Shown here one piece after another: positions 46,222 to 56,009 of a stretch of DNA of 64,000 nt (positions are counted from its first letter, which is position 1; every line of letters begins with the position of its first letter). Under the pieces are notes generated by a model that was not told where the DNA came from, did not search any database, and saw nothing but the letters and a program-made list of their open reading frames with translations. Source of the stretch: Anaeromyxobacter dehalogenans 2CP-1. GTDB taxonomy: Bacteria > Myxococcota > Myxococcia > Myxococcales > Anaeromyxobacteraceae. The stretch spans positions 4,012,501 through 4,076,500 of the forward strand of contig NC_011891.1 of the NCBI RefSeq assembly GCF_000022145.1, in the 5' to 3' direction. The position numbers and the translations under genes were made by a program.

Positions 46222-49089
46222 ATGTCCGACACCACCCCGAAGGCGCCGCGCCGCCGCCGCTGGCTCCGCGCCGCCGCCCTCCTCGGCGGGCTCCTGTGCG
46301 CGTACACCGCGCTCGGCTTCCTGGCGGCGCCGTCGCTCGTCCGCCGGGTCGCGGTGAAGCAGGCGTCGGCCGCGCTGCACCGGCCGGTCGAGATCGACCG
46401 CGTGCGGATCAACCCGCTCGCGCTCTCGGTCACGGTGGAGGGACTCCGGGTGAAGCACGGCGACGGCGCGCCGTTCGCGGCCTGGGACTCGCTCTACGTC
46501 CGGCTCGCGCCGCTCCGCCTGCTCGCCGGGGACGTCGGGTTCGCCGAGATCCGCCTGGTGCGCCCGGCCCTGCACGTGGGCCTCGACGCGCGGGGCGCGC
46601 TCACGTTCGAGGACCTGCTGGCGGGCGATCCCGCGGCGGCGAAGGCGGGCGCCCCCGCGGCCCCGGCGAAGCAGGGCGGGCTGGGGCTCTCCATCCGGCG
46701 GCTCGCGGTGGAGGAGGCGCGGGTGGTGTTCCGCGACGCCACCCGCAAGCCGGCGTTCGAGACCACCCTCGGCCCGCTCACCGTGCGCCTGGACTCCTTC
46801 CGGACGCGCGGCGGCGGCGACAGCCCGTACTCGTTCACCGGCACCACCGAGTCGGGCGAGACGTTCCGGTGGACCGGCACGGTCCGGAGCGCGCCGCTCC
46901 GCTCCTCGGGCACGCTCGCGTTCGAGCGGATCCAGCTCCCCAAGTACGCGCCCTACATCCACGACCAGGCGCCGGTGGACCTAGCCGAGGGCGTGCTCGA
47001 CCTCGAGACCGCCTACGAGCTGGCGTGGGGCGCCGACGCCCGCGTGCTGCGCACGTCCGGCGGCAAGCTGACCGTGGAGCGCCTCGCGCTGGCGCCGCGC
47101 GGCCAGGCCGACGCGCCGGTGCGGCTGCCGCGGGTGGAGGTCGCCGGGATCCAGGTGGACGCGCTCGCGAAGCAGGCCTCCGTCGCGACGGTGGCGGTGC
47201 GCGGCGGCGCGGTGCGGGCGCGCCTGGAGCAGGACGGCACGCTCGAGCTGGCGCGGATGGCGCCACCGCCCTCCCCGGCCTCTCCGGAGCCCTGGCGCTG
47301 GTCGGTGGGCGCGCTGGAGGTCTCGGGCCTGGCGGTGGACGTCGAGGATCGCTCCACCGCGCGGCCCGTCCGGCTCCCGCTCACCGAGGTGGCGGTGAAG
47401 CTGGAGGGGATCCGCCCCGGCCCGGAGACGGCCTGCCCGCTCGCCGCGTCGCTCGCCTGGAACGGGCGTGGCCGGCTCGCGGTGAAGGGCGAGGTCCGCC
47501 CGTTCGGCGATCGCGGCACGCTCGCGCTCGAGGCGGAGGCGCTCGACCTCGTGCCGCTCGCGCCGTACCTCGACACGTCGCTGGTGGCGCAGCTCACCGC
47601 CGGGCGCGCCGGCGCGAAGGCCACGATCGGCTACGACCTCGCCGGCCAGGCGCCGCGCTGGACGTTCGCCGGGGACGTCCGGCTCGACGCGCTCGCGGTG
47701 GCGGAGGCCGGCAACGAGGACCTGCTCCGCTGGCGGGCGCTGGAGGTGACCGGCATCGACGCCGCCTCGACCCCGCCGCGCGCCGCGGTGCGCCGGGTGC
47801 GCCTCCTCGAGCCGCGGGTGAAGGCGTACGTCTGGGAGGACGGGGCCACCAGCGTGGCGCGCGCGCTCCGCCCGGCGTCGGCTCCGGCGGCGCCCGCGCC
47901 CGCCGGACCGGCCTGGCGCACCTCGATCGGCAGCGTGGAGGTCGCCGGGGGGCGGCTCGCCCTGGTGGACCGCTCGGTGACGCCCGCGGCGGTGGTGAAC
48001 CTGACCGGCGGCCAGGCGACGGTGACGCGGCTGTCCTCGGACCCGACGGTGCGCTCCAGCGTGGACGTGCGCCTGCAGGTGGAGGGCGCCTCGCCGGTGC
48101 GCGTCACCGGCACGCTCAACCCGCTGCAGAAGGAGGCGTACACGGAGCTCGTGGTCGCCTCGGAGGGCGTGGACCTGTCGCCGCTCGGCCCGTACGCCGG
48201 CAAGTTCCTGGGCTACGGCCTGCAGAAGGGGAAGCTCGACCTCGATCTCAAGTACACGGTGGTGAACCGCGCGCTCACCTCCACCAACGTGGTCCGGGTC
48301 AACCAGCTCACGCTGGGTGACAAGACCGAGAGCCCGGACGCGACCAAGGTCCCGGTGCGGCTGGCGCTGGCGCTCCTGCAGGACCGAGAGGGCGTGATCC
48401 TGCTCGACGTGCCGGTGGAGGGGAACCTCGACGACCCCGAGTTCCGCCTGGGCAAGGTGATCTGGCGCACCATCCTGAACGTGCTCGTGAAGGTCGCCAC
48501 CTCGCCGTTCACCGCGCTCGCGTCGCTGGTGGGCGGCGACCAGGCCGACCTGTCGCTGGTGGAGTTCACCCCGGGCACCGCCGAGCCGCTGCCGGCCGCG
48601 AAGGAGCGCATCGCGCTGCTGGCGAGGTCGCTCGGGCAGCGGCCCACGCTCGGCCTCGAGCTGGAGGGCTCCGCCGACGCGGCCCAGGACGGCGCCGCGC
48701 TGCGCCGCGCCGCGCTGGAGCGCGCGCTCCGCCGGGCCAGGGCCGAGACGCTCCGCACCGCGCCGGCGAGCCTGGACGAGGTGACGCTCGGCGCGGAGGA
48801 GCGCGTGCGGCTGGTGAAGGCGGCCTACCACGCGGCGTTCCCCGCCGCGCCGCCCGCGCAGAAGGGCGAGGCCGCGCCGGCGCCCACGCCGCAGGAGATG
48901 GAGGAGCGGCTCGCGGCGGCGGCCCAGGTGCCGGAGGACGCGTACCGGGCGCTCGCGGCCGAGCGGGCGCAGCGCGCGCGGGAGGCGCTCATCGCGGCCG
49001 GCCTGGACCAGGCGCGGCTCTTCCTCGCGCAGGGCGGCGAGCGCGCCCGCAAGGAGGGCGGCGCGCGCGTCTACTTCAGCGTGCGCTGA
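46222..49089 (+). CDS. Large DUF748 / AsmA-like envelope protein
   Basis: 955 residues. An N-terminal membrane helix ([20 protein letters not shown], about 16-36) is followed by long beta-rich repeats with AsmA-type motifs ([51 protein letters not shown]). The last third has [23 protein letters not shown] and a helical, Arg/Glu-rich tail. Such proteins are thought to span the periplasm and move lipids. Its stop codon lies on the left end of an IS element. Confidence 0.88.
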   Translation: MSDTTPKAPRRRRWLRAAALLGGLLCAYTALGFLAAPSLVRRVAVKQASAALHRPVEIDRVRINPLALSVTVEGLRVKHGDGAPFAAWDSLYVRLAPLRLLAGDVGFAEIRLVRPALHVGLDARGALTFEDLLAGDPAAAKAGAPAAPAKQGGLGLSIRRLAVEEARVVFRDATRKPAFETTLGPLTVRLDSFRTRGGGDSPYSFTGTTESGETFRWTGTVRSAPLRSSGTLAFERIQLPKYAPYIHDQAPVDLAEGVLDLETAYELAWGADARVLRTSGGKLTVERLALAPRGQADAPVRLPRVEVAGIQVDALAKQASVATVAVRGGAVRARLEQDGTLELARMAPPPSPASPEPWRWSVGALEVSGLAVDVEDRSTARPVRLPLTEVAVKLEGIRPGPETACPLAASLAWNGRGRLAVKGEVRPFGDRGTLALEAEALDLVPLAPYLDTSLVAQLTAGRAGAKATIGYDLAGQAPRWTFAGDVRLDALAVAEAGNEDLLRWRALEVTGIDAASTPPRAAVRRVRLLEPRVKAYVWEDGATSVARALRPASAPAAPAPAGPAWRTSIGSVEVAGGRLALVDRSVTPAAVVNLTGGQATVTRLSSDPTVRSSVDVRLQVEGASPVRVTGTLNPLQKEAYTELVVASEGVDLSPLGPYAGKFLGYGLQKGKLDLDLKYTVVNRALTSTNVVRVNQLTLGDKTESPDATKVPVRLALALLQDREGVILLDVPVEGNLDDPEFRLGKVIWRTILNVLVKVATSPFTALASLVGGDQADLSLVEFTPGTAEPLPAAKERIALLARSLGQRPTLGLELEGSADAAQDGAALRRAALERALRRARAETLRTAPASLDEVTLGAEERVRLVKAAYHAAFPAAPPAQKGEAAPAPTPQEMEERLAAAAQVPEDAYRALAAERAQRAREALIAAGLDQARLFLAQGGERARKEGGARVYFSVR

Positions 49090-50595
49090 GAGAGCGTGAA
49101 GGAATCGGCCGGTGCCCCATGGACTGGGGCCGCCGGCCGTGATCTTCTCGGGGCGTGAGCGAACACGACGCGCCGCGGGTGGTGAGGCCGGTCCGAAATC
49201 AACTCTCGCTGCAGCCGACGGACCTCGAAGCGCTGGTCCCGGACGAGCACCCGGTTCGCGCCATCTGGACGTTGGTCGAGCGGCTGGACCTGTCGGCGTT
49301 CTACGACGAGATCGCGTCGCGCGGCAGCAATGCTGGGCGGCCAGCAACGGACCCGGCGGTGCTGCTCGCGCTGTGGCTGTTCGCCAACTCGGAGGGCGTG
49401 GGGAGCGCGCGGTTGCTCGAGCGGCTGTGCGAGCGGGACGCGCCCTACCGCTGGATCTGCGGCGGGGTGCCGGTGAACCACCATACGCTCGCCGACTTTC
49501 GCGTGGAGCACGGGAAGAAGCTCGACCGGCTCATGACGCAGGTGCTGGCCGCGCTCATGAAGGAAGGCGTGGTGCAGCTCCGGCGCGTGGCGCAGGACGG
49601 GATGAAGGTCCGGGCGAGCGCCGGCGCGGCGAGCTTCCGGCGTCGTCAGTCACTGGAGCGCTGCCGCAAAGAAGCCGAGGAACAGGTCCGAAAGCTCAGG
49701 CGCGAGATCGAGAGCGATCCGTCAGCTTCGACGAAGCGTGTTCAGGCTGCGAAGGAGCGGGCCGCGCAAGCTCGGCTCGATGCCGTCGAGGCCGCACTTG
49801 CGGAGGTCGAAGTCGTCGAGAAGCAGCGCGTCGAGCGAGACGAGAAGAAGCCCTCGGACGCGAGGCGTCGCGGCGAGATCCGCGTCAGCACCACGGACGC
49901 GGAGAGCCGCGTGATGAAGATGGCGGACGGTGGGTTCCGGCCCGCCTACAACGTGCAGTTCGCGACGGACGAGAGCGGTGTCATCGTGGGCACCGACGTC
50001 ACGAACAACGGTACCGACCAGCCGCACGTCGTGCCGATGCTCGACGAGATCCGGCGCCGAACGGGCGAGACGCCACGCGAGTACCTGGTCGACGGTGGCT
50101 TCGTGACGCTCGACAACATCGAGGCCATCGCAGAGCGGGGCGCGACTCCGTATGCGCCGCTGCCGAAGCCGAAGAGCAAAGCCGTCGATCCGCACGCTCC
50201 GAAGCGCAACGACACACCTGCGATCGGGGCCTGGCGCGTGCGGATGGGGACAGAGGACGCCAAGCGCGTCTACGTGCAGCGCGGCGTCCTCGCCGAGAGG
50301 ACGAACGCAGATCTCCGTGTGCACCGGCGACTCGACCGGCTGAACGTCCGAGGGCTGGTAAAGGTGAAGACGATCGTGCTGCTCGCCGCGATCAGCTTCA
50401 ACATCATGCGTCTCGTCGCGAGCAGACTCTCGGCCTAATCGCCTCCGGACGGGACTCCCGGCGCCGGACCGAGCTCCGCCGGCTGAACGAGCCCTCCGAC
50501 GCCCCTGCGTCCCCGAAGGTGGGCGCGTCTCGACCCCGGGCGCCTGCCCGCGCCGCTTCCCTCAGCGCGGACGGATTACTTCACGGTCCCTGAGC
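49085..50595 (+). mobile_element. IS1182-family insertion sequence
   Basis: About 1.5 kb bounded by imperfect inverted repeats: GCTGAGAGAGCGTGAAGGAA (from 49085) and, on the other strand, GCTCAGGGACCGTGAAGTAA (from 50595), 16 matches in these 20 positions. Inside is one intact transposase gene. No clear target duplication is visible. The left end begins at the DUF748 stop codon. Confidence 0.85.
49155..50438 (+). CDS. IS1182-family transposase
   Basis: 427 residues, intact. DDE catalytic residues are likely in QDGMKVRASAG, EYLVDGGFV and AERTNADLRVHRRLDRL. The N-terminal NQLSLQPTDLEALVPDEHPVR and VNHHTLADFR are typical of the family, with a coiled-coil insertion (about 160-230) before the second Asp. 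GTG start. The element appears full-length and may be active. Confidence 0.92.
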   Translation: MSEHDAPRVVRPVRNQLSLQPTDLEALVPDEHPVRAIWTLVERLDLSAFYDEIASRGSNAGRPATDPAVLLALWLFANSEGVGSARLLERLCERDAPYRWICGGVPVNHHTLADFRVEHGKKLDRLMTQVLAALMKEGVVQLRRVAQDGMKVRASAGAASFRRRQSLERCRKEAEEQVRKLRREIESDPSASTKRVQAAKERAAQARLDAVEAALAEVEVVEKQRVERDEKKPSDARRRGEIRVSTTDAESRVMKMADGGFRPAYNVQFATDESGVIVGTDVTNNGTDQPHVVPMLDEIRRRTGETPREYLVDGGFVTLDNIEAIAERGATPYAPLPKPKSKAVDPHAPKRNDTPAIGAWRVRMGTEDAKRVYVQRGVLAERTNADLRVHRRLDRLNVRGLVKVKTIVLLAAISFNIMRLVASRLSA

Positions 50596-50611
50596 CCGCG
50601 CCGGGGGACCG

Positions 50612-52183
50612 CTACAGCTCGACGGCCCAGTCCGCGGCGCGCGGGGCGACGCCGCCCTGGATCACCCAGGAGACCTGGAACGCCCAGCCGGCCTCGCGCA
50701 CCGGGCCGCTCGCGTCGGCGCTGGCGTGGCGGAGGTGGCGGCTCACGTCCACCGCCACCGCGTGGGCGCCGAGGACGCGCACCGACCCGCGCGCGCCCAG
50801 CTCGGCGATGCGCTCGTCGCCGGCCACCTCGCCCTCGCCGAAGATCAGGTACTGGCGCGCGACCGCGCCCAGGCGGGCGCGCGTGCCGGCCACGAGGTCG
50901 AGGCCCGCCAGCGCCTGCGCGCCGGGACCGATCCGGTAGTCGCGGCCCTTGCCGTCGTCGCCGCGGTCCACCGTGCCGGCCGCGCCGAGGATCACGGCCG
51001 CGCCGACGAGGTCGCCCTCCAGCGCGAGGCCGCCGCCCAGGTCGGCGCGCGCGCTCGCGCCGGCGCCGAGCGCGCTGGTGGAGACGTGGAAGCGCTGCGG
51101 CGTGTCGAAGTCGAACAGCAGGAACAGCCCGTACAGCCCGCGCGCCGGGGCCGCCTCGAAGGAGCGGCCCGCGAGCAGGCCGCGCGCCCGCACCGTGGCG
51201 TCCGGGTCGCGCGCGAAGCCGTAGCGCGCCTCCAGCACGAAGTGGTCGAACGGCTGCTCCAGCTCCAGGTCGGGATCGCCCGGCAGGCCCCAGGCGAAGT
51301 CGAGCCCCACCCCGCCGCCCCAGGTGCCGCGGTCGCCGGTCGCGTCACCGGTCGCGCCGCCCATGGCGAGCGCCCAGCGCGAGGAGGTGGCGCGCTCCGG
51401 GCGCGTGGGCCCGAGCAGGCGCCGGTTCACCGCGCCCATGGGCGAGAGCACCGACGCGGCCACGCCGTTCCAGGTCCCGCCCTCCGCGCGCAGCGCGTCG
51501 GAGAAGCGCCCCAGGATCTCGCCCAGCACCATGCCGGCCACCGTGGTGGTGACCTGGTCGTTGCGCGAGGGCCGCTCGGTCTCGCCGGCGATCTCCCACA
51601 GGCCGCTGGCCGCGAACGCGTAGGCGGACGAGACCCAGAAGCCCTGGCCGGCCGAGCGCGCCGCCGAGAAGGCCCAGGTCCCCTGGTACGGGTGGCCGAA
51701 CTGGTTCACCCAGAACTGGTCGTCGTCGAGCACCCACCGGCTGCGCAGGTTGCGGCCGATCGAGTCGCCGGAGATGTCGGCCCACGGGGCGGCGCCCACC
51801 CAGCGGTTCCAGCCCATCATCGCCAGGTTGACCGAGAGCGACTCGACCGCGGGTACCGTCCAGCGCGAGGCCGAGCCGCGGCGCGGGAGCGGGTCGTGCC
51901 AGGAGTCCTCGGGCAGCGTGCCCACGCCGGGCCCGTCCTCCCGCGGCGGGATGCGCAGGTCGGGAAGGCCGGCCGCGAGCCCTTCGCGCGCGGGCGCCAC
52001 CCCGGCCGCCGCGACGCCGCGGGCGCTCCGGGAGGCGGGCGCGGGCGGCTTCAATCCCGTCCGGCCCTGCACCGCCAGCGGCGTGGCCGCGGACGCCTCG
52101 GCGGCCGGGGTGGCGTGGGGGGCGGCCAGGCAGGCGATCGCGGCGATCGCGGCGAGGGCGGCGTGGGGGCGACGATTCTGCAC
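50612..52183 (-). CDS. DUF3943-type outer-membrane protein
   Basis: 523 residues. Signal peptide (AALAAIAAIACLAAPHA). NQFGHPYQGTWAFSAARSAG, SRNDQVTTTVAGMVLGEILGR and long amphipathic strands to the end fit the DUF3943 family, predicted outer-membrane or periplasmic beta proteins of unknown role. The GTG at 52183 starts next to the signal peptide; a longer in-frame ATG would add 27 residues. Confidence 0.7.
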   Translation of the reverse strand: MQNRRPHAALAAIAAIACLAAPHATPAAEASAATPLAVQGRTGLKPPAPASRSARGVAAAGVAPAREGLAAGLPDLRIPPREDGPGVGTLPEDSWHDPLPRRGSASRWTVPAVESLSVNLAMMGWNRWVGAAPWADISGDSIGRNLRSRWVLDDDQFWVNQFGHPYQGTWAFSAARSAGQGFWVSSAYAFAASGLWEIAGETERPSRNDQVTTTVAGMVLGEILGRFSDALRAEGGTWNGVAASVLSPMGAVNRRLLGPTRPERATSSRWALAMGGATGDATGDRGTWGGGVGLDFAWGLPGDPDLELEQPFDHFVLEARYGFARDPDATVRARGLLAGRSFEAAPARGLYGLFLLFDFDTPQRFHVSTSALGAGASARADLGGGLALEGDLVGAAVILGAAGTVDRGDDGKGRDYRIGPGAQALAGLDLVAGTRARLGAVARQYLIFGEGEVAGDERIAELGARGSVRVLGAHAVAVDVSRHLRHASADASGPVREAGWAFQVSWVIQGGVAPRAADWAVEL

Positions 52184-52339
52184 GCCCGCGGCCTGTGCAA
52201 GCGGGCTGCCGCGCGGAAAGCCGCGTGATCTCGGAGGGGTCGAACCGGGCTGTCGGAATTCCACCAGCGCGAGTGAGCGCCGGTGTCGCCGCGCCGGCGG
52301 GCGCGCTTGCGCGCCATCAAGCGCGCGGCGGGGCTCCGC

Positions 52340-52795
52340 TCAGGCGAGCGCGGACTCGACGAAGTCGCCGCCCTGGAAGCGGAAGCGCCTCGCCTCGGTG
52401 ACCTTCCCGGCCCGGACGCCGAACACCAGGTACTCCGCGCCGGGCACCACCGGCACGCCGTCGGCGAGCGCGTCGGCGCGGTCCTTCGCGGAGAAGGTCG
52501 CGCCCACGTCGACGTGCGAGTGCCACACCGCCAGCACCTCGCCGCCCTCGGCGTCGAGCGCCTGGAGGAGCCGGAGGTGCGCGTGCGGGTCCATGAGGTA
52601 GCTGTCGCGGCTCGACCGCGGGAAGCCGAGCGGATCGACGGCGTGGTAGCGGTCGGCCGCGTTGGGGATGGGCTCGACCTCCAGCACGCCGCGGCGCCGC
52701 ACCACGAACCCGCACACCTCGCGCCCCGGGTCCGCCTCGCACAGCGCCGCGATGCGCGCGAGCAGCGCCGCGCCGTATTCGATCGGGACGCTCAC
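52340..52795 (-). CDS. JAMM/MPN-domain metalloprotease
   Basis: 151 residues. The JAMM zinc site is complete: Glu26, His92-x-His94, Ser102 and Asp105 (WHSHVDVGATFSAKDRAD). Eukaryotic relatives remove ubiquitin; the bacterial relative Mec+ of Mycobacterium cleaves CysO-cysteine. It stops the three-gene cluster with an E1-like enzyme and a ubiquitin-like carrier, so it probably trims that carrier or its amino-acid adduct. Confidence 0.9.
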   Translation of the reverse strand: MSVPIEYGAALLARIAALCEADPGREVCGFVVRRRGVLEVEPIPNAADRYHAVDPLGFPRSSRDSYLMDPHAHLRLLQALDAEGGEVLAVWHSHVDVGATFSAKDRADALADGVPVVPGAEYLVFGVRAGKVTEARRFRFQGGDFVESALA

Positions 52796-52808
52796 CGGGC
52801 GGTCCGGC

Positions 52809-53981
52809 CTAGTAGCGCGGGACGGAGGGATCGATCTCCTCCGACCAGCGGAGGATCCCGCCCTCGAGGTTCCACACGCGCCGGAAGCCGGCCTCCTGGA
52901 GCTGGCGGACCGCCCTCGCGCTGCGCGCGCCGCTCTTGCAGTAGAGGACGAGGTCGCGCGCGCTGTCGAAGGTGCGGAGCGCCTCGGCGAAGGTGGAGAG
53001 CGGCGCCAGGCGCGCGCCCTCGATGCGGCCGATCTCCCACTCGTGCGGCTCGCGCACGTCGATCAGGTCGAAGTCCTCCCCGCGCCGGCGGCGCGCGTCC
53101 AGCTCGCCGGCGGTGATGCTCGGGACGCCGTCCGCCGCCTGCTCCGTCTCGTCGCCGCGGATCCCGCAGAACTGCTGGTAGTCGATGAGCGCCTGGATCT
53201 CGCGCGTGCCGCAGGCCGGGCAGCGCGGATCCTTCCGGAGCTTCACGGTGCGGAACTGCATCCCGAGCGCGTCCACCAGCAGCAGGCGGCCCACCAGCGG
53301 CTCCCCCACCCCGGTGATGAGCTTCACCGCCTCGGTCGCCTGCACCAGGCCCACCAGGCCCGGCAGGATCCCGAGCACGCCGCCCTCGGCGCAGGAGGGC
53401 ACCATCCCCGGCGGCGGCGGCTCGGGGTACAGGCAGCGGTAGCAGGGACCGTCGGCGGTGCAGAACACGGTGGACTGCCCCTCGAAGCGAAAGATCGACC
53501 CGTAGACGTTGGGCTTGCCGAGCAGCACGCAGGCGTCGTTCACCAGGTACCGGGTGGCGAAGTTGTCGGTCCCGTCCACCACCAGGTCGTAGCCGGAGAG
53601 GATCTCGAGCGCGTTCTCGGACGTGAGCCAGGCGTCGTGCGCGATCACCTTCACGTGCGGGTTCACGTCGCGGATGCGCTCGCGCGCCGACTCGAGCTTC
53701 TTGCGGCCGACGTCCTTCGTGCCGTGGAGCACCTGCCGCTGGAGGTTGGTGACGTCCACCACGTCGGCCTCGACGATGCCGAGCGTGCCCACGCCGGCGG
53801 CGGCCAGGTACAGCGCGTTGGGCGAGCCGAGCCCGCCCGCGCCCACCAGGAGCACGCGCGCGGCCTTCAGGCGCCGCTGCCCCTCCACCCCGACCTCCGG
53901 GATGATGAGGTGGCGGCTGTAGCGGAGGATCTCCTCGTTCGAGAGCTCGGGGAGCTCGGAGGCGGGGCGGCCGATGGACAT
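52809..53981 (-). CDS. E1-like adenylyltransferase with rhodanese domain (MoeB/MoeZ type)
   Basis: 390 residues. The ThiF/MoeB domain has the ATP loop GAGGLGS (47-53), zinc Cys pairs (CYRCLYP; CPACGT) and NFATRYLVND; the rhodanese domain (about 275-390) has its active Cys348 in LYCKSGARS. It should adenylate the C-terminal glycine of the neighbouring carrier and convert it to a thiocarboxylate. Lies between the carrier and JAMM genes with gaps of 3 and 13 bases: one operon. Confidence 0.93.
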   Translation of the reverse strand: MSIGRPASELPELSNEEILRYSRHLIIPEVGVEGQRRLKAARVLLVGAGGLGSPNALYLAAAGVGTLGIVEADVVDVTNLQRQVLHGTKDVGRKKLESARERIRDVNPHVKVIAHDAWLTSENALEILSGYDLVVDGTDNFATRYLVNDACVLLGKPNVYGSIFRFEGQSTVFCTADGPCYRCLYPEPPPPGMVPSCAEGGVLGILPGLVGLVQATEAVKLITGVGEPLVGRLLLVDALGMQFRTVKLRKDPRCPACGTREIQALIDYQQFCGIRGDETEQAADGVPSITAGELDARRRRGEDFDLIDVREPHEWEIGRIEGARLAPLSTFAEALRTFDSARDLVLYCKSGARSARAVRQLQEAGFRRVWNLEGGILRWSEEIDPSVPRY

Positions 53982-53984
53982 GGG

Positions 53985-54260
53985 CTACCCTCCCGCGATC
54001 GCGGGGACGACCACGATCTCGGCGCCGTCCGGCACCGGCGTGGCGAAGCCCTGCTGGAACCGGATGTCCTCCTCGTCGAGGTAGAACATCACGTACGGAT
54101 ACGGCTCGCCCCGCGCGTCGCGCAGCCGGGTGCCGAGCGCGGGGAAGCGGCCGGCCACCTCGGCGACGACCTCGCCCACGGTGGCGCCGCGCACCTCGTG
54201 GACGGTGGTGCCGCCGGCGGCCGCTGCCAGGACCGTGGGCAGCCTCAGGGTTGCGGACAT
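53985..54260 (-). CDS. Ubiquitin-like sulfur carrier (MoaD/ThiS/CysO type)
   Basis: 91 residues ending VVVPAIAGG; the terminal Gly-Gly is the activation site. The middle VGEVVAEVAGRFPALGTRLRD and the late EDIRFQQGFATPVPDGAEIVVVPAIAGG (quoted in parts) fit the beta-grasp fold of CysO-like carriers. First gene of the carrier/E1/JAMM operon. Sulfur delivery for cysteine, thiamine or molybdopterin are alternatives; the JAMM gene favours a CysO-like role. Confidence 0.92.
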   Translation of the reverse strand: MSATLRLPTVLAAAAGGTTVHEVRGATVGEVVAEVAGRFPALGTRLRDARGEPYPYVMFYLDEEDIRFQQGFATPVPDGAEIVVVPAIAGG

Positions 54261-54393
54261 TCGCTCGTTCCTCTCACGTCGTCGCCGGGGCCGCGGGCGC
54301 GCACCCGGCGCGGACCGTACACCAACGCCCCCGATCTTGCCGACCCCGGGGGCCCCGGGCACGAAGATCCGCGGCCCGGGCAGGCAGGCGGCG

Positions 54394-54759
54394 TCAGCGG
54401 ACCTGCCGGTACATGAGATCCAGCAGCTCGTCGTACATCGCGTCGGCCTCGGGCCCACCGGCCTGGATGGCGTTCGTGGCGCAGTGCTTCAGGTGGTTGC
54501 GCATCAGCTCGCGCCCCACCGCCCGCAGCGCCTCGTGCACCGAGGCGATCTGGGTGAGGACGTCGGCGCAGTAGCGCCCCTCCTCCACCATCCGCTGCAG
54601 CCCGCGCACCTGGCCCTCGATGCGGCGCAGGCGCTTCAGGTTCGCCTCCTTGCCGGCCGCGTCCACCGCCACCGCCCGCCCGCCCGGCCCGACGTGCTCG
54701 CCGGTGGCGCACGCGCAGGCGGCGAGCGCCGCGGTCCCCTTGCTCTCCTTCGTCGCCAT
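54394..54759 (-). CDS. csoR: CsoR-type copper-sensing repressor, copy 1
   Basis: 121 residues. The Cu(I) ligands Cys64, His89 and Cys93 have the exact spacing of CsoR (25 and 4). A helix-rich core (LKRLRRIEGQVRGLQRMVEE) binds DNA. The N-terminus carries CACATGEH, a possible extra metal site. Only three residues differ from the copy at 57677-58042 (K37R, A80S, N96T). It sits 10 bases after the truncated copA fragment, so its original promoter is probably lost. Confidence 0.92.
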   Translation of the reverse strand: MATKESKGTAALAACACATGEHVGPGGRAVAVDAAGKEANLKRLRRIEGQVRGLQRMVEEGRYCADVLTQIASVHEALRAVGRELMRNHLKHCATNAIQAGGPEADAMYDELLDLMYRQVR

Positions 54760-54769
54760 CGCGTGCTCC

Positions 54770-55042
54770 TCAGGCCCCGCGGAACCGCCGCAGGCGCAGG
54801 CTGTTCGTCACCACGCTCACGCTGCTGAACGCCATCGCCGCGCTCGCCAGCACCGGCGAGAGCATCAGCCCGAACGCCGGGAACAGCACGCCCGCGGCCA
54901 CCGGGATCCCGACCACGTTGTACGCGAACGCCCAGAACAGGTTCTGGCGCATGGTCCGCATGGTGCGCCGCGAGAGCGCGACCGCGTCGGCCACCGCGCG
55001 CAGGTCCGCCCGCATCAGCGTCACGTCGGCGGCCTCCAGCGC
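54770..55042 (-). pseudogene. 3' remnant of a duplicated copA
   Basis: About 90 codons, from [13 protein letters not shown] to the C-terminus RRFRGA, nearly identical to the end of the complete copA at 58053-60470. The match ends abruptly at 55042, where IS21-like DNA begins. There is no start codon and no catalytic domain. Confidence 0.93.
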
Positions 55043-55325
55043 AGGTGGGCGCGCGGCCTGTGCGCCTTGCGCGTGGTGTACTTCCCCTTCGCGTAGCTGC
55101 GGGCGTAGCTTTCGAGCCGCGTGCCCCGGTGGAAGATCTCGACGGTCGTTTCGGTGAACCGCAGGTCGAGCCGCTCGCCGGTGTACGAGAGGTGGGCGCT
55201 GTAGAAGTGGTCGTCGTGCGCGACGTGGCAGAAGAGCTCGACCTTCGGCTGGCCCCCCGCTTGGGCGTACTCGAAGGGCCCGCACCGGCAGCGGCTTCAG
55301 CGCCGCGCGTTCGATCTCCACAGCG
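55040..55325 (-). pseudogene. Fragment of an IS21-type IstA transposase
   Basis: On the minus strand the C-terminal IstA pattern is readable: KPLPVRA, then after a one-base frame change [60 protein letters not shown] and [18 protein letters not shown]. No complete gene; it joins copA remnant on one side and an IS256 remnant on the other. Confidence 0.82.
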
Positions 55326-55715
55326 TTCGTCGCGGAGGCGTACCTGCTCGGCGTCTCGACGCGGAAGGTCGAGGACCTTGCAGACATTCGGCGTCGAGCA
55401 GCTGTCGAAGAGCCAAGTGTCGCAGCTTTCGAAGGAGCTCGACGGCGTCGTGGAGAGCTTCCGGCACCGCCCGTTGTCCGGGCCGTACAAGTACGTCTGA
55501 CTCGATGCCCTCCAGATGAAGTGCCGCGAGGAGGGGCGTACTGTGAACGTCGCGTGTCTCCTCGGCGTCGGCGTGAACAGCGACGGCCGCCGCGAAATCC
55601 TCAGTCTCGACATCGTGACCGCCGAGGACGGCGCCGGCTGGCGTTCCTGCGCGGGCTGCGAGCGCGTGGGCTGAAGGGCGTCGAAATGACCATCGACGAC
55701 CGCAAGGAGGAGACC
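55323..55715 (+). pseudogene. Fragment of an IS256-family transposase
   Basis: The plus strand reads [20 protein letters not shown], then (after a frame change) [39 protein letters not shown], a TGA where Trp is expected (55498-55500), [40 protein letters not shown] and, after another frame change, LAFLRGLRARGLKGVEM. At least two frameshifts and one stop. The next ~290 bp to 56009 hold nothing I can identify. Confidence 0.83.
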
Positions 55716-56009
55716 GACGAACCCAAGGCGCTCGCCCCACCGAAGAAGAACGCCGCGTAGCCAGTCAAACCAGATGACGCGACGTACACCCCTTGACGGG
55801 CCGTGGCCGCGCCTGCGACCAAGTGGCGCACCGTCAGTGATTGATACTGTGCGTGCAGTTCCGTATCCTCGCCTCGTCTTCTGCATCGGCGCGAAACATA
55901 TCGCCACGGCGAAGCCCCTGCGGAAACTGCCGCGAGTCTCGAGCAAGGTCCTGGAGGACGCATGCCGCACCGCCATCACCGGTAGGTCGTTCGGGTCGTC
56001 TTAACCATC

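Noticed and set aside
55045-55500. Plus-strand frame across the IS remnants read as one gene
   Set aside because: It joins an antisense reading of the IstA fragment to a piece of IS256; not one protein.
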